From: Gemmatimonadota bacterium
GTDB taxonomy: Bacteria > Gemmatimonadota > Gemmatimonadetes > Gemmatimonadales > GWC2-71-9
Assembly (NCBI GenBank): GCA_025358055.1
Contig: JANYKV010000134.1
Span: 1 to 49,682, forward strand
Direction of reading: 5' to 3'
Length of the DNA: 49,682 nt
The notes beneath the pieces are model-generated. The model ran no database searches and had not been told where the DNA came from. It worked only from the letters and a program-made list of their open reading frames with translations. The translations under genes were made by a program, and so were the position numbers. This document shows, one piece after another, positions 25,636-34,363 of the stretch; positions within the stretch are counted from its first letter, which is position 1, and each line of letters opens with the position of its first letter.

Positions 25636-25714
25636 TTGCCCGGTGCCCGTCCAACCCGTACAATACTCTTCGGCTTGTACTCCAGTTTTGTATCCACTTC
25701 CCAATGCAATTGGG
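25636..25714 (+). promoter_or_regulatory. Amidohydrolase operon promoter with two leader dyads
   Basis: A -35 TTGCCC (25636-25641) and -10 TACAAT (25659-25664) are separated by 17 bp. The inverted repeat GTACAA (25658-25663) / TTGTAC (25675-25680) covers the -10 and start region. A second perfect dyad CCCAAT-GCA-ATTGGG (25700-25714) lies in the leader, 40 bp before the start codon at 25755. GntR/FCD regulators bind short dyads of this size, and the operon's second gene is such a regulator, so these are its candidate operators. No minus-strand promoter for the divergent hydrolase operon could be fixed in this gap. Confidence 0.6.
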
Positions 25715-25754
25715 TCTTCAACCGACCTCCTTCCTCCAACCGGTCTAGGTAACT

Positions 25755-27509
25755 ATGGACGTCCGATTCCTGCGCATTTCGGCTGGTCTCCTCGCGGCGG
25801 CGGCCTGCCAATCGGCCCCCAAAGGCGCCGAATCAGGTGGGGCTGCCGGCCCATCTGGCTATGACCTCATCATCACGGGCGGCAAGATCGTGGACGGCAC
25901 CGGTAATCCTTGGTTCTATGGCGACGTGGCGGTTCGCGGAGACCGGGTCGTACGCATCACGCCGCCAGGGCTTTTGGCGAAAGCAGACGCCAAACAGCGG
26001 CTGGATGCCAAGGGGTTGGTGGTGTCGCCGGGCTTCATTGATATCCAGGCGCAGTCGGTGGGCGAGTTCACCGCGGGCGACGGCCGGGTCCTCAGCATGG
26101 TGACGCAAGGGGTCACGACCGCGATCATGGGGGAAGGTGATTCACCGGCCCCGATCAACGAAAAGATCCTCGCGGTGATGAAGGGCCCCTCCTCTCCCTG
26201 GAAGGAATATGCGGACAAGATTCCGCCCGCGATGAAGGGCGCGCATGGTTTCGGCGGATGGCTCGAGACGATGCAAACCCACGGCATGTCGGAAAACGCC
26301 GGGTCGTTCCTGGGCGCAGCAACCGTGCGCATCTACGCCAAGGGTGAAGCGCAGGGCGCTCCGACCCCGGCAGAGCTGGATACGATGCGCACCGTCGTCC
26401 GCGCGGCCATGGAAGACGGTGCGTTCGGCATCGCGAGCGCATTGATCTATCCGCCCGGCAACTTCGCGACGACGGAGGAGTTGATCGAGGAGGCGAAAGC
26501 CGCCTCGCCCTTCGGGGGTGTCTATATCACGCACATGCGATCCGAAGCGGACCAATTCCTGGAGGCTATCGACGAAGCGTTCCGGATCGGCAAGGAGGGA
26601 GGGGTCCCGGTCGAAATCTATCACCTGAAGGCCTCGGGGCCGCGAAACTGGCCCAAAATGGCCCAGGCCATCGCCAAAATCGACTCCGCGCGTTCCGCGG
26701 GGGCCGATGTTGGGGCCGACATGTACCTCTACACGGCGGGCGGGACCGGACTCGTCTCCTGCGCGCCGCCCTGGGCTGCCGCGGATGGGAAGTTGCTCGC
26801 CAACCTAGCCGATCCCGCCATGCGCGCCAAAATCAAAGACGCCATGCTCCATCCCGCCAAAAACTCGGAAGGCCTCTGCGCGTTGGGTGGACCTCAGTCG
26901 GTCCAACTCAGCGGCTTCACCAAGGCCGAGAACAAAAAGTGGGAAGGAAAACGCCTTAGCCAAGTCGCCACGGAGCAGAAGAAGGACTGGGTCGAGACCT
27001 GGGCCAACCTGGTAACCGCCGAACCCGGCCTCGGAATGCTGGTGCATTTGATGACCGAGACGAACCTGCCCCTGCAACTACGGCAGCCATGGATCAAAAT
27101 CGGAACCGATGCCAACGGCGTCGACCCGGACAGCGTCAACGGGGCGAAGATGCACCCTCGAACCTATGGCAATTATCCCCGGCTTTTGGGACGATACGTC
27201 CGGGAGCAAAAGGTGCTCACGCTGGAAGACGCCGTGCGCAAAGCATCCTCCGCCGTGGCGAACCGACTCTCGATCCGCGACCGAGGCACGCTGCGTGAAG
27301 GGGCGTACGCCGACATCGTCATTTTCGATCCCAATACTATCATCGACAAAGCAACCTTCGAGGACCCCAACCAACTGTCGGTGGGGGTCCAGCATGTGTT
27401 CGTCAACGGCGTGGCGGTCCTCAAGGATGGGAAGCACACTGGGGCGAAGCCGGGCAAAGCGGTTCGGGGACCCGGATGGACCGGCTGGCCCGAGGGAGGT
27501 ATCCGCTGA
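25755..27509 (+). CDS. N-acyl-D-amino-acid deacylase-like amidohydrolase, lipoprotein, with QxQ in place of HxH
   Basis: The 584-residue product belongs to the D-aminoacylase branch of the amidohydrolase superfamily. It has a lipobox-like N-terminus (LLAAAAC, Cys18), the opening strand DLIITGGKIVDGTGNPW, metal-site His260 (YITHMRSE) and His290 (IYHLKASG), catalytic Asp452 (IGTDANG), and the C-terminal RLSIRDRGTLREGAYADIVI. Two usual metal-binding elements are changed. The N-terminal HxH is Gln98-Ala-Gln100 (PGFIDIQAQS), and the Cys-bearing GNCG loop is GEGD (126-129). It probably still cleaves an amide with one metal or a different metal arrangement, but the substrate is uncertain. The GntR gene follows with a TGATG overlap. 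Confidence 0.88.
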   Translation: MDVRFLRISAGLLAAAACQSAPKGAESGGAAGPSGYDLIITGGKIVDGTGNPWFYGDVAVRGDRVVRITPPGLLAKADAKQRLDAKGLVVSPGFIDIQAQSVGEFTAGDGRVLSMVTQGVTTAIMGEGDSPAPINEKILAVMKGPSSPWKEYADKIPPAMKGAHGFGGWLETMQTHGMSENAGSFLGAATVRIYAKGEAQGAPTPAELDTMRTVVRAAMEDGAFGIASALIYPPGNFATTEELIEEAKAASPFGGVYITHMRSEADQFLEAIDEAFRIGKEGGVPVEIYHLKASGPRNWPKMAQAIAKIDSARSAGADVGADMYLYTAGGTGLVSCAPPWAAADGKLLANLADPAMRAKIKDAMLHPAKNSEGLCALGGPQSVQLSGFTKAENKKWEGKRLSQVATEQKKDWVETWANLVTAEPGLGMLVHLMTETNLPLQLRQPWIKIGTDANGVDPDSVNGAKMHPRTYGNYPRLLGRYVREQKVLTLEDAVRKASSAVANRLSIRDRGTLREGAYADIVIFDPNTIIDKATFEDPNQLSVGVQHVFVNGVAVLKDGKHTGAKPGKAVRGPGWTGWPEGGIR

Positions 27510-28228
27510 TGATGATCCGCGCGCCGGGCGCGAACCCCACCGGGCGGGCGGACCGGCCCAAACAGGTCTATGAACAGTTACGGGACTTGATCGTCCACGG
27601 GCGTTTGGCCCCAGGCAGCCGGCTGGTGGAGACCGACATCGCCAAGCGGTTCGTGGTCAGTCGCACGCCCGTGCGCGGAGCGCTCCAGCGGCTGCAGCAG
27701 GAAGGCTACATCCTCGACTCCCCATCCATGCGGCAGTCCCGGCCCACAGTGGCCCCGCTCACGCTCGAGGACGCACGGGAGCTCTTCAGTATCGTCGGGG
27801 AACTCGAGGGACTGGCCGGGCGGGCGGCGGCGGCGCTGCCCCAGGCCAAACGCAGCTCTCTCGCAAAGGAACTGATCGCCATCAACCAAGATTTTCGGAA
27901 AGCCGCGGCGGTGCCCCGGCCCAATCACAATCGCTTGTTTGATCTGGACGAGCGATTCCATCGCCGGTACGTCGAAGTGGCCGCCGGTCCTCGCCTACTC
28001 GCTCTGCATCAAGCGGTCAAACCGCAGGCCGAACGCTACGAACGGCTGTACGTCAGCTTTCTTTCGAATGAAATTCAGATCTCCGCGCGCGAGCACGAAG
28101 CCATCATCAACGCGATCGAAGTCGGAAAGCCGACGGCCGCACACGGTGCGGTTCAAACCAATTGGCACAATGCCGCCGAGCGGCTCGGCCGGGTCATCAA
28201 GCGCGCGGGCGAGCGGGGTCGATGGTAA
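27509..28228 (+). CDS. GntR-family regulator, FCD subfamily
   Basis: The 239-residue product has a GntR winged helix (VYEQLRDLIVHGRLAPGSRL, DIAKRFVVSRTPVRGALQRL) followed by an all-helical FCD ligand domain. That domain carries the usual metal-contacting motif (DLDERFHRRY) and a later EHEAII. The ATG at 27509 shares its A with the TGA of the amidohydrolase gene and lies 9 nt after GGAGG. FCD regulators usually sense carboxylic acids from the pathway they control, so an amino acid, acyl amino acid or the acid released by the amidohydrolase is the expected ligand. The stop overlaps the next gene by 7 bp, making an operonic autoregulator. Confidence 0.92.
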   Translation: MMIRAPGANPTGRADRPKQVYEQLRDLIVHGRLAPGSRLVETDIAKRFVVSRTPVRGALQRLQQEGYILDSPSMRQSRPTVAPLTLEDARELFSIVGELEGLAGRAAAALPQAKRSSLAKELIAINQDFRKAAAVPRPNHNRLFDLDERFHRRYVEVAAGPRLLALHQAVKPQAERYERLYVSFLSNEIQISAREHEAIINAIEVGKPTAAHGAVQTNWHNAAERLGRVIKRAGERGRW

Positions 28229-29784
28229 CGCGTCGACGCAGGACGGTGCGTTTCTTGTTCGCCGTTGGCCTCGCAGTTCAGCTTCTCGCGGTCGAGGCAC
28301 ACGGTCAGCGCAAGCCCGCGCGAACCCCGCTCGCCGGTTTCGACACCTACGTACAAAAGGCCATGCAGGACTGGAAGGTTCCCGGCCTCGCGATCGCCGT
28401 AGTCCACGGTGACTCCGTGGTCCTCGCCAAGGGCTACGGGGTCCGCCGCCTCGGCGACCCATCGCCGGTGGATGCAAACACCATCTTTGCGATTGGCTCA
28501 GCCTCCAAGGCCTTTACGGGAGTGTCGGTCGGCATGTTGGTGGATGAGGGGAAGCTGACCTGGGACGACCCCGTCACCCAACACTTACCGTACTTCCAGA
28601 TGTACGACCCATACGTGACCCGCGAGCTCCGCATTCGGGACTTGCTCACGCATCGGAGCGGGTTGCGACGGGGTGACCTGCTGTGGTATGGGACCACGCG
28701 ATCACGGGAGGAGATCATTCGCGGTATTCGAAACCTCCCTCCGACGTGGAGCCTTCGCACCCAGTTCGGTTACCAGAACCTCATGTTTATCACCGCCGGA
28801 GAAATCGTGCGCACGGCCTCGGGCCTGTCGTGGGAGGACTTCGTCAAGCAGCGGATCTTTGCCCCGTTGGGCATGACCTCGACGACGACGAGCACCAATG
28901 CCCTTCGTGGTTTCGCCAATGTAGCGAGCCCACATGCTACGTTCGACCACGTCGTTCAGGCCATTCCCTGGCGGAACATCGACAACGCCGCACCGGCGGG
29001 TTCGATCAACTCCAACGCGACCGACATGTCCAAATGGCTTCGGTTTCAGCTGGACAGCGGGCGGGCCGGGGGAAAGCAGCTCCTCAGTCGGGCCAGTCAC
29101 CGTGAGGCCATCTCACCACAATTCATCATCAAAGACGATCCGTTTTGGACCCAACTGTTCGGCAGCGGCAACTTCCTCACCTACGGCTTTGGGTGGGCCA
29201 TCCAGGACTTCCGCGGCACAAAATGGGTGCACCATGGAGGGAACATCGACGGCATGGCCGCCCTGGTGGGCTTCCTGCCGAACGAGAGGATCGGCGTGGT
29301 GATTCTCACGAACCTGAACGCCACCGAAGTCACGATTCCGTTGATGCAGAATGTTCTGGATCGTTTCCTCGGCGTAGCACCTAAGGACTATAGCGCAGAC
29401 TTGCTCGTGAAGGTCCAGTCATTCGACGCGCAGAGCGTGGTGGAGCGCCAAAAGCGTGAAGCGGCCCGCGTACCCAACACGAGGCCGAGTTTGCCGCTCG
29501 AACAGTATGCCGGTTCCTATTCCAACGAGGTATATGGCACGGCATCGGTCTCGGTCGAAGGAAATCACCTCGTCGTCCACTATGACGCCAGTCCCACCGC
29601 GGTGGGCGATCTCATGCACTGGCACTACGACACCTTCGAGGCCCAAATGCGCGACAAGATGATGGGCAAGGTACCGGTCACATTCACCATTGGCCCAGAT
29701 GGAAAGGTGGCGCGGATGAACTTTGACCTCGAAGGTCCGACCGAATGGCGCCGAGTTCCGCCAACCGCAACGCCATCCCGATGA
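28222..29784 (+). CDS. Exported beta-lactamase-fold serine hydrolase (class C / D-aminopeptidase-like)
   Basis: From the ATG at 28222 the product is 520 residues. It has a signal peptide (RRTVRFLFAVGLAVQLLAVEAHG) and a beta-lactamase-family domain: SxxK motif at Ser93-Lys96 (GSASKAF), Tyr-x-Asn at 184-186 (FGYQN) and a third-motif equivalent WVHHGGN. A C-terminal region of about 120 residues (LPLEQYAGSYSNEVYGTASV) is the DUF3471-like module common in such proteins. Enzymes of this fold cleave D-amino-acid amides or peptides, esters or beta-lactams. The setting with an N-acyl-D-amino-acid deacylase-like enzyme favours D-peptides. It overlaps the GntR gene by 7 bp and is paralogous to the next gene. 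Confidence 0.9.
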   Translation: MVTRRRRTVRFLFAVGLAVQLLAVEAHGQRKPARTPLAGFDTYVQKAMQDWKVPGLAIAVVHGDSVVLAKGYGVRRLGDPSPVDANTIFAIGSASKAFTGVSVGMLVDEGKLTWDDPVTQHLPYFQMYDPYVTRELRIRDLLTHRSGLRRGDLLWYGTTRSREEIIRGIRNLPPTWSLRTQFGYQNLMFITAGEIVRTASGLSWEDFVKQRIFAPLGMTSTTTSTNALRGFANVASPHATFDHVVQAIPWRNIDNAAPAGSINSNATDMSKWLRFQLDSGRAGGKQLLSRASHREAISPQFIIKDDPFWTQLFGSGNFLTYGFGWAIQDFRGTKWVHHGGNIDGMAALVGFLPNERIGVVILTNLNATEVTIPLMQNVLDRFLGVAPKDYSADLLVKVQSFDAQSVVERQKREAARVPNTRPSLPLEQYAGSYSNEVYGTASVSVEGNHLVVHYDASPTAVGDLMHWHYDTFEAQMRDKMMGKVPVTFTIGPDGKVARMNFDLEGPTEWRRVPPTATPSR

Positions 29785-29845
29785 TACAACCTGCTCCTCG
29801 CGCCATATCCCCTGAAGTTCTCCATTTCCTCTTCGTGGACCGACC

Positions 29846-31666
29846 ATGCGTAACGTGACTTTCCTGGGGGTCGTGTCAACCTTCATCGCCTCCGCGATCC
29901 TTTCACCCCTCCACGGGCAGAAGCCCAAAGATCCCCTCAAGGGGTACGACGCCTACGTCACCCAAGCGATGAAGGACTGGAAGGTCCCTGGCCTCGCGAT
30001 CGCCATCGTGAAAGGTGACTCGGTGATCTATGCCAAGGGATACGGGGTCAGAAAGCTGGGCGACCCAAGCCCGGTGGATGCGCACACCGTTTTCGCAATC
30101 GGATCGTCGTCGAAAGCGTTCACGGGTGCCTTGATCGGCCGCCTGGTTGACGACGGCAAGGTCAAATGGGACGATCCGGTGCGAAAACATCTCCCCTGGT
30201 TCGAGATGTACGACCGATACGTCTCCCGCGATCTCACGATCCGGGACATCCTCACCCACCGGAGCGGCCTGTCGCGCGGCGACCTCCTGTGGTATGGCAG
30301 CAGCCTCTCTCGCGAGGAGATCGCGCGCCGGGTCCGATACCTCAAGCCGACCTGGCCGCTCCGCACCACGTTTGGCTATCAAAACCTCATGTTTCTCACG
30401 GCGGGCCTGGTCGTGGAAGCCAAGCGCGGGACCTCCTGGGACGAAGCGGTGCGCCAGGAGATCTTCGGCCCGCTCGGCATGACCGAATCGCATACGAGCA
30501 ATACGGAGCTTGACCGCGTGACAAATCTCGCGTCCGCTCATGCCGAGCGAGACGACACCGTCCATGTCATTCCATGGCGGAACATTGACAACATCGGCCC
30601 CGCCGGGTCGATCTCCTCGAACGTGACGGACATGGCTAAGTGGGTGCGAATGCAACTCGACAGCGGCAAAGTGGGCACCAAGACGATCGTCAGTTCGGCG
30701 GCGATCGCCGAGTCCCATATGCCCCAGACGATCATCCGGATTGAAGGACCCCTAGCCCACCTCAATCCCTACACGCACTACGAGAGCTACGGATTCGGCT
30801 GGTTCCTGCACGACTTCCGTGGTCACGAAGTGGTGGAGCACGGGGGCAATATCGACGGGTTCAGCGCGATGGTCGGAATGTTACCGGAAGAGAAGCTGGG
30901 CGTTGTCATCCTCACCAACATGAACGGCACCTTTCTCCGTGACGTCTTGTTGTGGTACACCTTTGATCGGTTCCTAACCGATTCTCCTCGCGATTGGAGC
31001 GCGGAGTACAAGAAGGTGGCGGATGGGTTCGCGAAACAAGGCAAGGAAGCCGAGAAGAAACGGGACGACGCACGCGCCAAGGATACCAAGCCGTCGCTCG
31101 CCCTGGACAAATACGCCGGGACCTACAGCGATTCGCTGTATGGCGAGGCGACTGTCAGCCTCGAAAATGGGCACTTGGTGTTTCGCCACGACCGTGCATT
31201 CACCGGGGACCTAACGCATTGGCACTATGACACGTTTCGGGCCACGATGCGAGACGCGCAGCTCGGCAAGCCCATGATCACCTTCTCGCTCGATGCCGAC
31301 GGCAAAGTGACGAGAATGAACGTGGAGAGCATCTCGGAATTCGTTCGTGACGACAAGGTCGACGCGACGGCCGCGGTCAAACTGAGCGAGGCGGAGATGA
31401 ACACGTTGACCGGCAACTTTACGGCCGAGGGAATCCCGGTCACGCTCAAAGTCGAAGCCGTGAATGGAGGGCTTCGTATGACGGTGGTCGGGCAGCCGGC
31501 CTACACTCTCATCGCGGAGTCCAAGACGCGATTCAAAATGACCCGGTCGGATGCCATGCCACCAGGCTTTTTCGTCGAGTTCCAACTGGAGGGTGGAAAG
31601 GTCGTGGGACTCACGCTGGAACAGCCGGCGCCTCGTCCGAGTCTTAGATTCAAACCGTCGAAGTGA
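29846..31666 (+). CDS. Exported beta-lactamase-fold serine hydrolase with DUF3471-like and extra C-terminal domain
   Basis: The 606-residue product is a tandem paralogue of the preceding one. It has a signal peptide (VTFLGVVSTFIASAILSPLHG), SxxK at Ser87-Lys90 (GSSSKAF), Tyr178-Gln-Asn180, and VVEHGGN. It contains the same LALDKYAGTYSDSLYGEATV module and then an additional C-terminal domain of about 95 residues (LSEAEMNTLTGNFTAEGIPV onward) that the first copy lacks. The charged helical linker (EYKKVADGFAKQGKEAEKKR) is also longer. It lies 61 bp after the first copy. Likely an exported peptidase, esterase or amidase acting on D-configured or acylated substrates; the exact reaction is not deducible. 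Confidence 0.9.
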   Translation: MRNVTFLGVVSTFIASAILSPLHGQKPKDPLKGYDAYVTQAMKDWKVPGLAIAIVKGDSVIYAKGYGVRKLGDPSPVDAHTVFAIGSSSKAFTGALIGRLVDDGKVKWDDPVRKHLPWFEMYDRYVSRDLTIRDILTHRSGLSRGDLLWYGSSLSREEIARRVRYLKPTWPLRTTFGYQNLMFLTAGLVVEAKRGTSWDEAVRQEIFGPLGMTESHTSNTELDRVTNLASAHAERDDTVHVIPWRNIDNIGPAGSISSNVTDMAKWVRMQLDSGKVGTKTIVSSAAIAESHMPQTIIRIEGPLAHLNPYTHYESYGFGWFLHDFRGHEVVEHGGNIDGFSAMVGMLPEEKLGVVILTNMNGTFLRDVLLWYTFDRFLTDSPRDWSAEYKKVADGFAKQGKEAEKKRDDARAKDTKPSLALDKYAGTYSDSLYGEATVSLENGHLVFRHDRAFTGDLTHWHYDTFRATMRDAQLGKPMITFSLDADGKVTRMNVESISEFVRDDKVDATAAVKLSEAEMNTLTGNFTAEGIPVTLKVEAVNGGLRMTVVGQPAYTLIAESKTRFKMTRSDAMPPGFFVEFQLEGGKVVGLTLEQPAPRPSLRFKPSK

Positions 31667-31717
31667 CCACGCTCTCTATGCTTCGCCCGACCGAACGACC
31701 ACTCTGAGGACGTGCCG

Positions 31718-33049
31718 ATGTCGAATACGTCGAACACCCTGCAGCGAACCCTCGGATTCCGCGACCTCGTCCTCCTAGTCGTCGGTGGGGTGATCGGGTC
31801 GGGGATCTTTCTCGTCCCTGGCGGTGTGCTCCAGAAGTCCGGAGGGTCGATCGGTCTCGCCCTCGTGGTCTGGCTGATCGGCGGGGTCCTGTCCCTCTTG
31901 GGCGCCCTCAGCTACGGGGAACTTGGCGGCATGATCCCGGAAGCCGGCGGAGTCTATGTCTATATCCGCGAGGCGTTCGGACCGGTGTTTGCCTTCCTCT
32001 ATGGGTGGGGGTTACTGCTCGCGATCGCGTCCGGTTCGGTGGCTACACTAGCAGTGGCCGCCTCCAGCTACCTCCAGCAGTTCATTCCCGTCGGCGCGGT
32101 AGGAGGCAAACTGTTGGCGATCGGCCTCATCGCGATTCTGGCGGCAGTGAACGTACGAGGCACGGCCTTGAGTGTCCGATTCGTCTCGATCGCCACGGTG
32201 CTCAAAGTGGGGGCGCTGGCCTTCCTCATCATCGCACTACCGATCGTCGGCCACGGATTCTCCGCAGTTCACGCCTGGTGGCCGGAGCATTGGAACGGAG
32301 CCGTGCTGTCGGGGGCGGGCGTGGCGATGATTTCCGTGCTCTGGGCCTACGAGGGCTGGCAATACGCCACCACCGTCGCGGGGGAGGTGGTGAACCCACA
32401 AAGGAACTTCCCCGGCGGCCTCGCCGTTGGGACGCTCGCGATCGTGGTGATCTACGTCATGGCGAACATCGGCTATATCGCGGCCTTAGGCCCCGAAGGG
32501 GTCGCCAATTCCAACCGCATCGCCGCGGATGCTGTGCAGGCTACGTTCAGCCCGGGGTTGGCGACTTTGATCGCCATTCCGATCGTGATTTCGATGTTGA
32601 GCGCGGCCCAGTCGCTCATGCTCACATCCGCTCGCGTGTACTATGCGATGGCAAAAGACCGGGTGTTCTTCCAGGCTCTGGCCGAGGTTCACCCGAAATT
32701 CGGCACCCCGGCGTATTCCATCATCGTCGGCAGCGTGGTGGCCGCCGTCCTCACCCTCATCGGCAACTTTCAAGCGCTGCTGGGCTACGTCATTTTCGTG
32801 GGCTGGATTTTCTACGGTCTGGCGGGGCTCAGCGTCATCGTCTTACGCCGCACACGACCCGATGCGCCGCGGCCGTTCAAGGTCCCCGGATATCCGGTGA
32901 CCCCTGCCCTATTCGTTCTCGCAGCCGCCGCTCTGGTGGTCAACACCATCGCCACCCAGGACCCGGTGAAGACGCTCGGCGCGCTCGGCGCGGTCGCCAC
33001 CGGAATTCCTATTTACTACGTGTGGAAGAGGAATCGCCCCGCAGAGTAG
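31718..33049 (+). CDS. APC-superfamily amino-acid permease
   Basis: The 443-residue product has about twelve membrane helices and begins LGFRDLVLLVVGGVIGSGIF, containing the GSGIF turn of helix 1 that APC transporters use to bind the substrate amino group. Helix 3 (FAFLYGWGLLLAIASGSVAT) and helix 6 (VLWAYEGWQYATTVAGEVVN) also fit the family. The ATG at 31718 has GAGG 8 nt upstream; a GTG six bases earlier is less suitable. It is the last gene of the amidohydrolase-GntR-serine hydrolase operon and would import the amino acids these enzymes release. Specificity cannot be read from the sequence. Confidence 0.92.
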   Translation: MSNTSNTLQRTLGFRDLVLLVVGGVIGSGIFLVPGGVLQKSGGSIGLALVVWLIGGVLSLLGALSYGELGGMIPEAGGVYVYIREAFGPVFAFLYGWGLLLAIASGSVATLAVAASSYLQQFIPVGAVGGKLLAIGLIAILAAVNVRGTALSVRFVSIATVLKVGALAFLIIALPIVGHGFSAVHAWWPEHWNGAVLSGAGVAMISVLWAYEGWQYATTVAGEVVNPQRNFPGGLAVGTLAIVVIYVMANIGYIAALGPEGVANSNRIAADAVQATFSPGLATLIAIPIVISMLSAAQSLMLTSARVYYAMAKDRVFFQALAEVHPKFGTPAYSIIVGSVVAAVLTLIGNFQALLGYVIFVGWIFYGLAGLSVIVLRRTRPDAPRPFKVPGYPVTPALFVLAAAALVVNTIATQDPVKTLGALGAVATGIPIYYVWKRNRPAE

Positions 33050-33070
33050 TTCGACCCCAGTCAGACCGGA

Positions 33071-33106
33071 GCGGCGACCGCGTGATCTCTCGGATGCTGT
33101 CGCCGC
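33071..33106. terminator. Stem-loop at convergent gene ends
   Basis: The arms GCGGCGAC (33071-33078) and GTCGCCGC (33099-33106) are perfect complements with a 20-nt loop. They lie in the 63-bp gap between the convergent amino-acid permease and the MatC-like carrier. There is no T-tract on either side, so termination by this stem is possible but not shown. Confidence 0.35.
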
Positions 33107-33112
33107 GGGAGC

Positions 33113-34363
33113 CTACAGGCCGGCCAGTACCCCCGCAAACAACTGACACAACACCGCTCCGACCACCGCCATCGAGAGCCCCCAGACGAGGAGTTGTCGA
33201 AACAGGACCTTGGCGGCGGCGCCGTCGGTCACAGTCGCAACGCACAATGCGCCGAGGGTTGACAGGGGGGAAACGTCCACCAACGCGGACCCGATGTTGA
33301 TGCTGAGCGATACGGCGAGCGGGTCGCCACCGCCCACCTTCTGAATCAGCGAGGGCACGGCCGGTAAGAACGCCGGTAAGACAACACCTGACGTGCTGCT
33401 GTAGGACGAGATCACCCCCGTGACGAACGCGATCATGCCATTCACGGTGGTGGGACCGGAAAGTCGCGCGAGCATCTCCGCGAAGAGGTCCATTCCGCCG
33501 GTCCTCTCGAGCAGGGCAATGAGCACCGACATCCCGCTCACCATCACAATGATGCTCCACGGCACGCGTTTGAAGACGGCCGATTCCTCCGCGCTGCCGG
33601 CAAATACCAGCAAGGACACGGCGGCAAAGGCACTGAGTCCCACGTGAAGCTTGAAGACAACAACGCCCAGAATCCAGACTAGAGTGACACCGATCGTGGA
33701 CCATTGTTTCCGCGAGAGCGCCTGTTCCCCGGTCAACGCGTCGGAGCCGGCCAACGGCTTTCCTGGCCGCAACCCGCCAAAGAACAGATAGCCCGCAATT
33801 GCCACGAGCACGTGCGCGCTGAAGTTTGCAAACCAGACCTTCCATTCATGACCGTACACCCCCGCCGCAGCCATCTTCGTATTGACGATGACACCGACCG
33901 AGCTCACCGGGGAAAGATTCCCGGCATTCGCTCCGTTCGCGACCATTAACGCGATGAGAAAGCGCGACACCCCCGCCCGATAGCCGATCGCCATCGCGAG
34001 GGGAGCGACCAAGGCCACGCTCGAGATTGCGCCGGGGCCGACGCTCGAGATGAGACTGGCGATCGTGAAGAATAGAATCGGGAGGGCGCGCGCTTCGCCA
34101 CGAGCGAGCCGAACGGCCCGGTGGGCCAACTGCTCCAGAGTGCCATTGGTATCGGCAATCGCGAACAAGAGGGTAACGCCGGCCAACGTGAGAAAGAGGG
34201 AACCCGGGAAACCCTTGGCTATCTCCTCCGTCGACAGATGGCCGAGATAGACACCGATCACCCAAGCGAACGCGATAGCCAGCAGTCCGACGTTGATTTT
34301 GGAGGTACAGGAAAGCGTAATCGCAATGAGGAGCGCAACGAGCGAGGCGACCCCGACGCTCAC
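33113..34363 (-). CDS. MatC/SLC13-like ion-coupled carrier (putative dicarboxylate transporter)
   Basis: From GTG 34363 the product is 416 residues with about eleven or twelve membrane helices. It opens with a MatC-like first helix pair (VASLVALLIAITLSCTSKIN, VGLLAIAFAWVIGVYLG). The two halves contain matching hairpin regions (ISSVGPGAISSVALVAPLA and SSYSSTSGVVLPAFLPA) typical of the ion-transporter superfamily that includes MatC and SLC13 carriers. The GTG at 34363 gives a 4-bp GTGA overlap with the lipoprotein gene; a longer start at 34390 is possible. Substrate is probably a small organic acid. It is convergent with, and so not part of, the amidohydrolase operon. Confidence 0.8.
   Translation of the reverse strand: MSVGVASLVALLIAITLSCTSKINVGLLAIAFAWVIGVYLGHLSTEEIAKGFPGSLFLTLAGVTLLFAIADTNGTLEQLAHRAVRLARGEARALPILFFTIASLISSVGPGAISSVALVAPLAMAIGYRAGVSRFLIALMVANGANAGNLSPVSSVGVIVNTKMAAAGVYGHEWKVWFANFSAHVLVAIAGYLFFGGLRPGKPLAGSDALTGEQALSRKQWSTIGVTLVWILGVVVFKLHVGLSAFAAVSLLVFAGSAEESAVFKRVPWSIIVMVSGMSVLIALLERTGGMDLFAEMLARLSGPTTVNGMIAFVTGVISSYSSTSGVVLPAFLPAVPSLIQKVGGGDPLAVSLSINIGSALVDVSPLSTLGALCVATVTDGAAAKVLFRQLLVWGLSMAVVGAVLCQLFAGVLAGL

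Noticed and set aside
32005..33300. 431-codon plus-strand frame overlapping the amino-acid permease
   Set aside because: It is the +1 shadow of the APC permease, rich in Arg and Gly, with no membrane or enzyme motif.
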